This document shows, one piece after another, positions 39,316 through 47,362 of a DNA stretch of 64,000 nt; the stretch's first letter is position 1; each line of letters starts with the position of its first letter. Position numbers and translations under genes: made by a program. The notes under the pieces are model-generated. The model worked only from the letters and a program-made list of their open reading frames with translations. It had not been told where the DNA came from and did not search any database. The DNA comes from Microvirga sp052114605 (GTDB lineage Bacteria; Pseudomonadota; Alphaproteobacteria; Rhizobiales; Beijerinckiaceae). The DNA lies in contig NZ_JBFRFB010000011.1 of the NCBI RefSeq assembly GCF_052114605.1, positions 89,043-153,042 on the forward strand. Direction: 5' to 3'.

Positions 39316-40326
39316 ATGGTATCCTCTGCAAACCCTGATCTGTGGTCCGAACTCGGACAGCCGGATCTCGATGAGACTGAAGCCTGCGTCGCACTCCTGA
39401 AGCTGAATGCGGAAATGTTCGTGGCCGCGCCCGCGCGTGATCGCGACAGCATCGAAACCTTCGAAGCCCTTGCCCTCGGTCTCCTGCCTAAGGCGGATCA
39501 CGCGACCCTCCTCGATATCGCGCGCATTCTCGGCTCCTGCGAGGACACACCGCAATCGGTCCGTGACACTCTCTCCCGCATGTCGGCCGATGCCCGCGTC
39601 GTTTTGCAGCGGCATGCGGCAAGCAAGTTCAACGCCGCGGACGAGAAACTCCTCGCCTCGATGGGCGGGCGCTTGCAGCTCGCCTTGCGCCCCGGTCTCG
39701 ACACGACGATGGCCGAGCGGATTCTCGTGCTGCGCGAAGCTGCGAGCGAAGACGCTCTCGCGGCCAATCCCGCCTTCAATCCGGCTCTGCCCGCCTTCGC
39801 CACGCTCGTCTCTCGCGCCACCGACCGCCCGGCGCTTGCGGAAATCCTGCTGGCGCGCGAGGACCTGTCGCTGCTGCACGAGGCGCAGCTCTACCTGACG
39901 GCAAACGATGCGCGCCGCGCGCACATTCGGGAACGTGTTGCCGATGCCGTCGCGGGCAGGAAAGCAACCATCACTTTCACGACGGCACGCCATGATGCCG
40001 ATGCCTTGCTCGATGCAGCCAGATGCGGCGATGCCGCGCGGATCGAGGCGCTGCTTACGGCGTCGTTCGGTTTTCCGGAACAGACGCAATGGCGCGTTCT
40101 GAAGCTCGGACGCCACCGGCTTCTCCCGCTCGCTCTCAAGGCACTCGATGTGCCGCGGAGAGAAGCAATCGCCATCTTCCTCACGCTGCATCCGGCCCTC
40201 TCCCATCCGCTCTCCGCAATCCGCACAATGGTGCATGAAATGCGTGACGCATCGGGGCCGGTTGCGCTCGCACTGATCGAGGCGATCCTCGGGGTGCGTG
40301 CCTTGTCGGGAAAAAGCGTGCTTTAG
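39316..40326 (+). CDS. DUF2336 family protein
   Basis: The 336-residue alpha-helical repeat protein of the DUF2336 family is widespread in alphaproteobacteria and resembles HEAT-like repeats (ALALGLLPKADHATLLDIARIL, LVSRATDRPALAEILLAREDLSLLHEAQLYL). The role is not settled. I prefer the ATG at 39316 to a TTG 6 bp earlier. The stop overlaps the end of the converging DUF1491 gene by 4 bp. Confidence 0.8.
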   Translation: MVSSANPDLWSELGQPDLDETEACVALLKLNAEMFVAAPARDRDSIETFEALALGLLPKADHATLLDIARILGSCEDTPQSVRDTLSRMSADARVVLQRHAASKFNAADEKLLASMGGRLQLALRPGLDTTMAERILVLREAASEDALAANPAFNPALPAFATLVSRATDRPALAEILLAREDLSLLHEAQLYLTANDARRAHIRERVADAVAGRKATITFTTARHDADALLDAARCGDAARIEALLTASFGFPEQTQWRVLKLGRHRLLPLALKALDVPRREAIAIFLTLHPALSHPLSAIRTMVHEMRDASGPVALALIEAILGVRALSGKSVL

Positions 40327-40664
40327 ACGCCGGGCGCCAGATCGAGGAAGTGACGGCCCTTGCGGTCGTCAACCTCGACGAGCCAGAGGTCGGAATCGAA
40401 GCGCAACTCCTTCGCCATGCGCTCCTCCACATCGAGGGGCGTCACGTCCTGCAGGATCGGGGCGAAGAGGCGGTCCGAGCTGTCTTCGACAAAGGATTGC
40501 GGCGCGGGGCCGTAAAGGCTCGCCGTGCCGTCAAGACGATCGACCTTCACGAAGATCGAACCGGCCTCAGCCGATCCGCGCTTGCGCAAAGCGGACTCGA
40601 CGCCTTCGACCCCGCAACGGCGCAAATAAGCGGAAACCCAGAAATCGGAGCGAAGGCGCGCCAC
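40323..40664 (-). CDS. DUF1491 family protein
   Basis: The 113-residue protein has the DUF1491 pattern FWVSAYLRRCGVEGVESALRKRGSAEAGSIFVKVDRLDG and DRLFAPILQD. Function unknown. The start is a GTG that shares one base with the stop of the peptidoglycan-binding gene (TAGTG), so the two are coupled. Confidence 0.85.
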   Translation of the reverse strand: MARLRSDFWVSAYLRRCGVEGVESALRKRGSAEAGSIFVKVDRLDGTASLYGPAPQSFVEDSSDRLFAPILQDVTPLDVEERMAKELRFDSDLWLVEVDDRKGRHFLDLAPGV

Positions 40665-41506
40665 TACTGAACCGCAATGCCGGACTGTGCGGAGAGTTCG
40701 CGCATCGTCCGTCCGCTGAACTCGCCCGTGACGGGAAGTTTGCGGTCCTGCTCGAAGCGCTCGATGGCTTGGCGCGTCCCCGGCCCCATCATGCCATCGA
40801 CCTTCACACTGTAGCCGAGACGCGCGAGCGCACGCTGTCCGGCAAGGACGATGTCGCCGGGATCCTGGCGTCCCACATTGGCGGGCGGCGTCGGCACGGG
40901 CCCGCCGAGGCGGATCATGTCCGCGATTGGATCACGTGCAGTAGCAGCACGTGCCGGTGCAGGCGCGGCGACAGCCGCGTTCTGCTGCGGACGCGTGGCG
41001 GGCTGCGGCGCGGCGGCAGGTGGCACGCCGCCGTTGCGGATCAGGTCCGTCATGGCCGAACGCGCCGGAGGACGCGGAGCGGAGACCGGCTGCGCGGGCG
41101 TTGTCTCCAGGGAAGCGGCTGCCTGGTGCATCGGCTCTGGAGACAACATGGTCTGCGCATCGGCCGTCTCCATGCCCGGACGGGCGGGCGGCAGCATCTC
41201 GGGCGTTGCGGCAACGGGGGATTGCGCCGGATCGGCATGATTGAAGAGAGGCGCCGGATGGCGCACGTTTTGCAGAGCCAGGGCGTTCCAGGCGATGGCG
41301 CCGGAGCATCCAGTGAGGAACAGGGCCGCCAGAACCTTGCCGGGATTGCTGAGTGCCTGGCCGATCACGCGCTCCGCGACGCCTACCTTCTTCGGCTGAC
41401 GGGCTGCTCGCTTCTGCGTCCGTGGCGGCGCCTTCCGCCGCACGACGGCGGGCAGATCGAAATCATCGTCAGACTCGGCAGCAAAAGCGTCACGCACCAG
41501 CATCAT
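40664..41506 (-). CDS. Membrane-anchored peptidoglycan-binding domain protein
   Basis: The 280-residue protein has a basic cytoplasmic start, one membrane segment (about 58-76, LAALFLTGCSGAIAWNAL), a long Pro/Ala-rich linker (80-205) and a C-terminal PG_binding_1 domain (LAGQRALARLGYSVKVDGMMGPGTRQAIERFEQDRKL). It probably spans the periplasm to hold a partner near the wall. It lies upstream of, and is coupled to, DUF1491. Confidence 0.85.
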   Translation of the reverse strand: MMLVRDAFAAESDDDFDLPAVVRRKAPPRTQKRAARQPKKVGVAERVIGQALSNPGKVLAALFLTGCSGAIAWNALALQNVRHPAPLFNHADPAQSPVAATPEMLPPARPGMETADAQTMLSPEPMHQAAASLETTPAQPVSAPRPPARSAMTDLIRNGGVPPAAAPQPATRPQQNAAVAAPAPARAATARDPIADMIRLGGPVPTPPANVGRQDPGDIVLAGQRALARLGYSVKVDGMMGPGTRQAIERFEQDRKLPVTGEFSGRTMRELSAQSGIAVQ

Positions 41507-41863
41507 CCTGTCATCAAAAAGGCAATCTCATGATTGGGCGCGCTTATCGCGCGACAAGCCCTGAGGCCTCTCTTATTCCTCAAACCCTGGCAGAGCCCTC
41601 TTAAACGAACCCTAAAACACGGCACACCTCGTATGAGAGGCCTGATCGGAATTCCCATGTCCAGGCCCAGATTAAGCCGCACATCTGAATGCTGCATGAC
41701 CGTTTTCCTAGGCAATTCAAGGTTCTTAACAGCCGAGGGCCATTTGCGCGGACCATTAACGCTTGATTCAGCCTGTTCGAAGGTTCCTGTCCACTCGCCT
41801 ACGCGGCGCCCCATCTGGACGTTATGATGCATCACCTTTCGTCCGTTTTCAGGCCTATGCCCA
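41507..41863. other. Intergenic stretch with a spaced inverted repeat
   Basis: No credible gene. It contains AGGCCTCTC (41564-41572) and its complement GAGAGGCCT (41635-41643), 62 bp apart. It must hold promoters for the divergent peptidoglycan-binding and DUF-type genes. Confidence 0.4.
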
Positions 41864-42184
41864 ATGTTCTCGATTCTCCGCTTCATCCTCATCGTCGGCG
41901 CAATCTTCTATTACTCGCCGGTCCGGCAGAAGAGCGAAGGACCAGACCCGCTCCAGGCCTTCTTTGCCCCGAAAGCGACGGAGCAGGCTGCTCCGGCCGC
42001 GCACCCGGCGGAAGGAACGTCCGGACATCTGGAGACCATGTGGCAGGCCCTGCCCGATAACGCCAAGCAGGCCGTGGTCGAGAAGATCCTCACCACCTCG
42101 GGCTTCACGCCCGCCGCACCGAAGGCCACGGACACCCTGCAGCCGGAGGACAGGCAGGCAGGCGCGCACAAGCCGCGGGGCTAA
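41864..42184 (+). CDS. Small signal-anchored hypothetical protein
   Basis: The 106-residue protein has an N-terminal hydrophobic helix (MFSILRFILIVGAIFYYSPV) followed by an Ala/Pro-rich region and a helical segment HLETMWQALPDNAKQAVVEKIL. It is similar in layout to small alphaproteobacterial proteins of unknown function. Its 3' end is 121 bp before sufE. Confidence 0.6.
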   Translation: MFSILRFILIVGAIFYYSPVRQKSEGPDPLQAFFAPKATEQAAPAAHPAEGTSGHLETMWQALPDNAKQAVVEKILTTSGFTPAAPKATDTLQPEDRQAGAHKPRG

Positions 42185-42305
42185 AGAATCGGACCCAACA
42201 GCGGTTATGCGCTTTTGGGATCGATTAGATGCGCCATGCGAATCCCTGCATGTCGCCAAACGTCGCGACACCTCCTATATGACCGGCAGATAGAGTGGGA
42301 TTGCC

Positions 42306-42737
42306 ATGCTGCCGGCCATTGACGAGATCGTTTCCAATTTCGAGCTTCTCGACGACTGGGAGGAGCGCTATCGCTATGTGATCGAGCTCGGGCGGCTCAT
42401 GGAGCCCTTGCCCGACGAGGCGCATAGCGACATCAACAAGGTGCAGGGCTGCGCCAGCCAGGTCTGGCTCGAAACCCGCCTCGACGATTCCGCCGGGGGC
42501 AAAACCGTGATGCATCTGCGCGGCGACAGCGATGCCCATATCGTGCGCGGTCTCGTAGCGCTTCTGATCTCCCTTTATAACGGCAAGACCCCATCCGAGG
42601 CCGTCGCCACCGATGCGCTCGGCCTGTTCAAGGAACTCGGCCTTTCGGAACACCTGACGCCCCAGCGCTCCAACGGCGTGCGTTCGATGGTGGAACGCAT
42701 CCGCCGGGACGCACAGGCGGCTGCCGCAGTTTCGTGA
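42306..42737 (+). CDS. sufE: SufE-family cysteine desulfuration protein
   Basis: The 143-residue protein accepts sulfur from a SufS-type desulfurase for iron-sulfur cluster assembly. Features are EIVSNFELLDDWEERYRYVIELGR and VQGCASQVWL, with the persulfide-carrying Cys49. It is full length for the family. No suf operon is nearby, as is common for stand-alone sufE in alphaproteobacteria. Confidence 0.92.
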   Translation: MLPAIDEIVSNFELLDDWEERYRYVIELGRLMEPLPDEAHSDINKVQGCASQVWLETRLDDSAGGKTVMHLRGDSDAHIVRGLVALLISLYNGKTPSEAVATDALGLFKELGLSEHLTPQRSNGVRSMVERIRRDAQAAAAVS

Positions 42738-42778
42738 GGCTGCGCGTCGGGTGAGGGAATGCACTTTCCGGACAGGGC

Positions 42779-42817
42779 AGGTCCTCACCCCTGCCCCTCT
42801 CCCGCTCGGGAGAGGGA
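42779..42817. repeat. Pyrimidine-rich hairpin repeat after sufE
   Basis: CCTCTCCCG-ctc-GGGAGAGG forms a hairpin within a CCTCACCCCTGCCCCTCTCCC context. A related piece (GGGAGAGGGGCAGGG) occurs at 44130, and CTCTCCCA-cat-TGGGAGA near 44205. This is a second small interspersed repeat type. Confidence 0.6.
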
Positions 42818-42876
42818 TGCTTGTAGATTCCACTTCGGTTACTGGATTAGGCTAGCGCTCTAACAGAGCGTCTCTC

Positions 42877-43839
42877 CTAAGCCCGTCCACCCTCGATCAC
42901 CACGGCCCGCCATGTCCTGATACCGCGTGAGGCCGCCGGGCCGCTGGCTGCGGCTTCGATGCCGTAATGCTCCGCGAGGCGCGCCAGGGCGAGACGCACG
43001 ACGATCTTGGCCGAACGCTGCGGCCATTGCCGCTCCCGCTCGATCAGCTCCAGGCCTTTCAGGAAGCCGCAGAGATCCATGAGCAGATCGGCGAAATCGG
43101 AGCCGACCGCATCGAAGGCATGGCGGATGCGCTGGCGCGCGGCGACCATGCGGTCCGTGGCATCGGAAGGAGATGCGGGGCCGCCATTCGAGGGCATGGC
43201 GTCCCACCGGGCTGTCACTCCCGGCAGAAGGCCTGCCAGCATGATATCCGTCCTCAACCGCTCTCCGGCCTGATAGGCGGCCTCGTCGATCATCGGCTCA
43301 CCATTGCGATCCTTCCGTCGGCGCAGCCAATCGAGCGGGCTCTCATCGGCATCCATTCGTACACGTTTTGTTCCCATATCGGTATGAACTGAAGCGCTCG
43401 TAACATCGCGGTGCTGCTGGAAGAAGGCGGTCTCTGCATCGGGCGAACCGGCGCGACGCAGATAAGATCGGCCCACCGCACTCAAACTCAGCACGCCCTG
43501 CCCAGCCTCCTTGTCCCAAACTGCGAGATCCTGCCGGACCAGCGTTTCGGCAACGGCGCGCGCGAAGCGCCCTGCCCCCACCGAGATGCCGGCGCGCTTC
43601 CTGTGGACAATCACGCTGCCTTCATCCGTGGGGTCGACTAGCACGCGGGTCTCGGACTGCGCCAGAATGTCGAGCAGTCGCCTTGCCTCGCTGCCTAGCG
43701 AGTCGGAAACGGGCGATCCGGCGGAGTTCGTCACGCGCCCATGCGCCTGCCGTTTTCGGCGCGCCGCCTTGGCGCCGGAAGCCGAAACCCTTGCTGCAAC
43801 AGCCTTCGGGCCGGCCTCCTTGTTCTCATTTTTGTTCAT
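42877..43839 (-). CDS. DUF6456 domain protein
   Basis: The 320-residue protein has a basic N-terminal tail, a winged-helix-like segment (about 45-130, RRLLDILAQSETRVLVDPTDEGSVIVHRKRAG) and a C-terminal DUF6456 region with ESPLDWLRRRKDRNGEPMIDEAAYQAGERLRTDIMLAGLLPGVTARWDA. It is probably DNA-binding, and the role is unknown. The ATG at 43839 has AGGAAC 6 bp upstream. Confidence 0.8.
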   Translation of the reverse strand: MNKNENKEAGPKAVAARVSASGAKAARRKRQAHGRVTNSAGSPVSDSLGSEARRLLDILAQSETRVLVDPTDEGSVIVHRKRAGISVGAGRFARAVAETLVRQDLAVWDKEAGQGVLSLSAVGRSYLRRAGSPDAETAFFQQHRDVTSASVHTDMGTKRVRMDADESPLDWLRRRKDRNGEPMIDEAAYQAGERLRTDIMLAGLLPGVTARWDAMPSNGGPASPSDATDRMVAARQRIRHAFDAVGSDFADLLMDLCGFLKGLELIERERQWPQRSAKIVVRLALARLAEHYGIEAAASGPAASRGIRTWRAVVIEGGRA

Positions 43840-44330
43840 GTTTTGTTCCTGCAAATAATTAAAGAAAGGTCTTAGCCCCTCTCCTCCGATACTGGGCGCT
43901 TATTCCTAGCTGTCAACGAGATTCAAAACTGTTGATAAGAGTGAGGATAACTCGGGTTCACGAAGCATCTGGCTCACAAACGCCATGTTGCCGAGGCGCG
44001 CTCTGGAGCGTCCTGGAATGAGTCTGATAGGCGCTCTCTCGTCGAGACGACCGTAGTGTCCGTTAGGTCAGAACACTGCGCTGCATTCAGTCGGCACTAC
44101 GGCTGCTACAACGCATCCACTCTGCCGGGTGGGAGAGGGGCAGGGTAAGAGCCCGCCATCTCCGGATATGGCATTTCCTCACCTGCCGCGCTGATGCACG
44201 TCGACCTCTCCCACATGGGAGAAGTTAGTCCCTGCTTTACTTCCAAAGCTCTCATCCAGTCAGGCGCCCCTTCCCTTCTCCTCTAGGCGAAGGAAAAACA
44301 TACGCAGCACCCCGAAGCCCAACCCAAAAC
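43840..44330. other. Long intergenic region with repeat fragments
   Basis: About 490 bp without a credible gene lie between the DUF6456 and MucR genes. It holds fragments of the CTCTCCC-type repeat (near 44130 and 44205). I see no RNA gene in it. Confidence 0.4.
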
Positions 44331-44355
44331 GAAAAAGCCGCCCCGAAGGGCGGCT
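44331..44355 (-). terminator. Rho-independent terminator of mucR
   Basis: On the minus strand AGCCGCCC-ttcg-GGGCGGCT (8-bp stem) is followed by TTTTCG. It lies 25 bp after the stop codon. Confidence 0.85.
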
Positions 44356-44380
44356 GATTTCTGTAGTAATGAAACCCGGC

Positions 44381-44809
44381 TTAGCCGCGCGAGGAGCGGC
44401 GCTTGCGGCGCTGCTGGCCGAGGCCCATTTCCTTGGCCAGCTCGGAGCGGGCCTTGGCGTAGTTCGGGGCAACCATCGGGTAATCGACCGGCAGTGCCCA
44501 CTTCTCGCGGTACTGCTCGGGGGTCATGTTGTACTGCGTGCGCAGGTGGCGCTTCAGCGACTTGAACTTCTTTCCGTCTTCGAGGCAGATGATGTAATCC
44601 GGCGTCACCGACTTCTTCACGGGAACGGCGGGCTTGGGAGCCTCGACCGGAACTTCGACGGTGCCGCCGCCGACGCGCAGAAGAGCGGTATGGACTTCGC
44701 TGATCAGGGTCGGCAGATCGCTTGACGGAACAGAATTGTTGCTGACATAGGCCGACACGATGTCGGCAGCCAGCTCAATGTAGTTTGATGCAGCGATATT
44801 GTCGCTCAT
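44381..44809 (-). CDS. mucR: Ros/MucR family transcriptional regulator
   Basis: The 142-residue global regulator of the Ros/MucR family is known for repressing and activating surface-polysaccharide, motility and cell-cycle genes. The N-terminal helical oligomerisation region is followed by a zinc-finger-like domain CLEDGKKFKSLKRHLRTQYNMTPEQYREKW. The classical C-C-H-H ligands appear as Cys, Asp, His, Gln, so zinc binding is doubtful. The ATG at 44809 has AGGAAG upstream. A palindrome 135 bp upstream may be an autoregulatory site. It is monocistronic. Confidence 0.93.
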   Translation of the reverse strand: MSDNIAASNYIELAADIVSAYVSNNSVPSSDLPTLISEVHTALLRVGGGTVEVPVEAPKPAVPVKKSVTPDYIICLEDGKKFKSLKRHLRTQYNMTPEQYREKWALPVDYPMVAPNYAKARSELAKEMGLGQQRRKRRSSRG

Positions 44810-44944
44810 TTTGATTTTCTTCCTTTCCGGTCCGCAAGAGCAGCTCAAAAGCTTTTCAGTGCGCCTTTTGAGCAGTCATCGCTGAAGCAATGCTTGCCCC
44901 ATTCTTGAACCGCACTGTACATGCACAGAAATCGCGCTTGACGG

Positions 44945-44970
44945 TTCACGTATGTCAAATTTGACGTGAA
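44945..44970. promoter_or_regulatory. Palindrome upstream of mucR
   Basis: TTCACGT (44945-44951) and ACGTGAA (44964-44970) flank GTCAAATTTGAC (44954-44965). The right-hand arm includes TTGACA on the minus strand, a -35-like element. It lies in the 420-bp gap between mucR and the S9 peptidase gene, which holds no other gene. It could be the operator for mucR autoregulation. Confidence 0.45.
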
Positions 44971-45229
44971 GACAAGATGTTCCCAAGGAAAACTTTAGAG
45001 AACTTCACATCAACTTTCCGTATGCAATAAACCCAGGTTTAACCAATGTGAAGCGCGAATCCGTGACGTTACCGCGCAGCATTGAATTCGCATCATTTCC
45101 GTCAGAAGAAGTAGCTAAAAAGACAATTTTACGAAAGCGGTGAGCCCAATAAGGCTTTTTGCGGCCCGAACCTGCCATGGGAAATCCGTGTTATCTATGC
45201 ATACTCCGCCCTGCCCCTTGGATGGTTCC

Positions 45230-47341
45230 ATGAAGCTCGAGCGCCTGTCTTTCAGCCCTCTCCCTGTTGCGCCGGTCACCCCTGCGCGGCCCCACACCTT
45301 CCAGCTTCACGGTGCGGAGATTCGGGACGATTATGCCTGGCTCAAGGCGGAAAACTGGAAAGAAGTGCTTAAAAACCCAGCCGCCCTTGATCCGGCCATC
45401 CGTGCCTGCCTGGAGCAGGAGAATGCCTACACGGCCTCCGCCTTCGCCGGCACCGAAGATTTCCAGGCCCGACTCGTCAGTGAGATGCGCGGGCGGATCA
45501 AGGAGGACGATTCCTCCGTTCCGCAGCCGGACGGGCCATATGCCTATTTCACCCGCTACCGTGATGGCGGCCAGCATCCTCTCGTCTGCCGCCAGCCCCG
45601 CGAGGGCGGGTCTGAGACGATCATGCTGGATGGGGACAAAGAGGCCGAGGGCCATGCCTTCTTCGATCTCGGCGGGGCCGATCACTCCCCCGACCACCGG
45701 CTTCTCGCCTGGGGAGCGGACATCAAAGGCTCCGAATACTTCACGATCAAGGTCAGGGACCTTCAGACCGGTCAGGAGCTTTCCGACGAGGTGCCGCAGA
45801 CGTCCGGCGGAGTCGTCTGGCTCAACGACAGCGCCGCCTTCTATTATGTGGAGCTCGACGAGAACCATCGCCCCGTCCGGGTGCGCCGCCATCGGATCGG
45901 CACCCCGGCTGCCGAGGACGAGGTGATTTACGAAGAGAAGGACTCCGGCTTCTTCGTGAAGCTCGGCGTGACCCAATCCGATGCTTTCGTGCTGATCGAG
46001 GCGAGCGACCACGAGACTTCCGAGGTCTGGCTGCTCGACAGAAACGATTCCTCTGCCTCGCCACGCCTCGTGGAAGCCCGCACGCCTCAACTGCAATACG
46101 ATGTGGAGCATCACGGCGAGAGCCTGATCATCCTCACCAACGCGGACGGCGCAGAGGACTTCAAGATCATGACCGCGCCGGTGGCCAATCCCGGCCGTGC
46201 CCAGTGGACGGATCTGGTGCCCTACAGGCCGGGAATCATGATTTTGTCTGTCGTGGCCCTAGCCCGCTACATGGTGCGGCTGGAGCGTGAGAACGCCAAT
46301 CCGCGCGTGGTCATGCGCGAGATCGCGACCGGCCGGGAATCGGCCGTCGCGTTCGATGAGGAGGCCTATTCGCTGGGCTTCACCCCCGGCTACGAATTCG
46401 ACACGGACGTGATCCGCTATCACTATTCGTCGATGACCACGCCGAACGAGGTCACGGATTACAACCTGCGAACCGGCGAACGGATTCTCCGCAAGCGGCA
46501 GGAGGTGCCGAGCGGCCACAATCCCGCCGATTACGTCACCCGCCGCCTCTTCGCCACTGCGCCCGACGGGGAGCAGGTGCCGGTCTCGATCCTGCACCGG
46601 AAGGAAGTCGCCCTCGACGGGCACGCACCGTGCCTGCTCTATGGTTACGGCTCCTACGGCATGTCCATGCCGGCGCGGTTCTCCACCGGCATCCTATCCC
46701 TGGTCGACAGGGGCTTCGTCTATGCCGTCGCCCATATCCGCGGCGGCACGGAGAAAGGCTGGCGCTGGTATCTCGATGGAAAGCGCGAGAAGAAGACCAA
46801 TACCTTCAAGGATTTCATCGCCTCCGGCGAGGCGTTGATCCAGGCGGGGTACACCTCGCGCGGACGCATCGTGGCCCATGGCGGCAGCGCCGGCGGCATG
46901 CTCATGGGAGCGGTCGCCAACATGGCGCCGGACCTGTTCGCAGGCATCATCGCCGAGGTCCCGTTCGTGGACGTGCTCAACACGATGCTCGATGCGGAGT
47001 TGCCCCTCACTCCGCCGGAATGGCCTGAATGGGGTAATCCGGCAGCTGACGAAGCTGCCTTCCGTACCATTTTATCTTACTCGCCCTATGATAACATTAA
47101 GCCGCAAGCCTATCCGGCGATTCTGGCGCTCGCAGGTCTCACGGACCCGAGGGTGACCTACTGGGAGCCGGCGAAGTGGGTGGCCCGGCTTCGGGCGACC
47201 ATGGAATGCGGCGGCCCGGTTCTGCTGCGGCTCAACATGGATGCGGGCCATGGGGGCGCGGCGGGACGTTTCGATCGATTGGAGGAAGTGGCCTTGGCCT
47301 ATGCCTTTGCCATCAAGAGCATCAATGGGTTTCAGGGCTGA
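45230..47341 (+). CDS. S9 family oligopeptidase (oligopeptidase B-like)
   Basis: The 703-residue cytoplasmic serine peptidase has an N-terminal beta-propeller (about 70-410) and a C-terminal alpha/beta-hydrolase domain. The nucleophile motif is GGSAGG (Ser553), with Asp near AGLTDPRV and His in DAGHGG. It cuts short peptides after basic residues (family knowledge). The ATG at 45230 is preferred; an in-frame ATG at 45197 would add a proline-rich tail. The next gene starts 21 bp later. Confidence 0.9.
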   Translation: MKLERLSFSPLPVAPVTPARPHTFQLHGAEIRDDYAWLKAENWKEVLKNPAALDPAIRACLEQENAYTASAFAGTEDFQARLVSEMRGRIKEDDSSVPQPDGPYAYFTRYRDGGQHPLVCRQPREGGSETIMLDGDKEAEGHAFFDLGGADHSPDHRLLAWGADIKGSEYFTIKVRDLQTGQELSDEVPQTSGGVVWLNDSAAFYYVELDENHRPVRVRRHRIGTPAAEDEVIYEEKDSGFFVKLGVTQSDAFVLIEASDHETSEVWLLDRNDSSASPRLVEARTPQLQYDVEHHGESLIILTNADGAEDFKIMTAPVANPGRAQWTDLVPYRPGIMILSVVALARYMVRLERENANPRVVMREIATGRESAVAFDEEAYSLGFTPGYEFDTDVIRYHYSSMTTPNEVTDYNLRTGERILRKRQEVPSGHNPADYVTRRLFATAPDGEQVPVSILHRKEVALDGHAPCLLYGYGSYGMSMPARFSTGILSLVDRGFVYAVAHIRGGTEKGWRWYLDGKREKKTNTFKDFIASGEALIQAGYTSRGRIVAHGGSAGGMLMGAVANMAPDLFAGIIAEVPFVDVLNTMLDAELPLTPPEWPEWGNPAADEAAFRTILSYSPYDNIKPQAYPAILALAGLTDPRVTYWEPAKWVARLRATMECGGPVLLRLNMDAGHGGAAGRFDRLEEVALAYAFAIKSINGFQG

Positions 47342-47362
47342 CGCCGTTGAGAGTAAGTCTGG

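Noticed and set aside
42225..42833. Minus-strand 202-codon frame opposite sufE
   Set aside because: SufE has the active-site motif and normal length; the opposite frame has no features.
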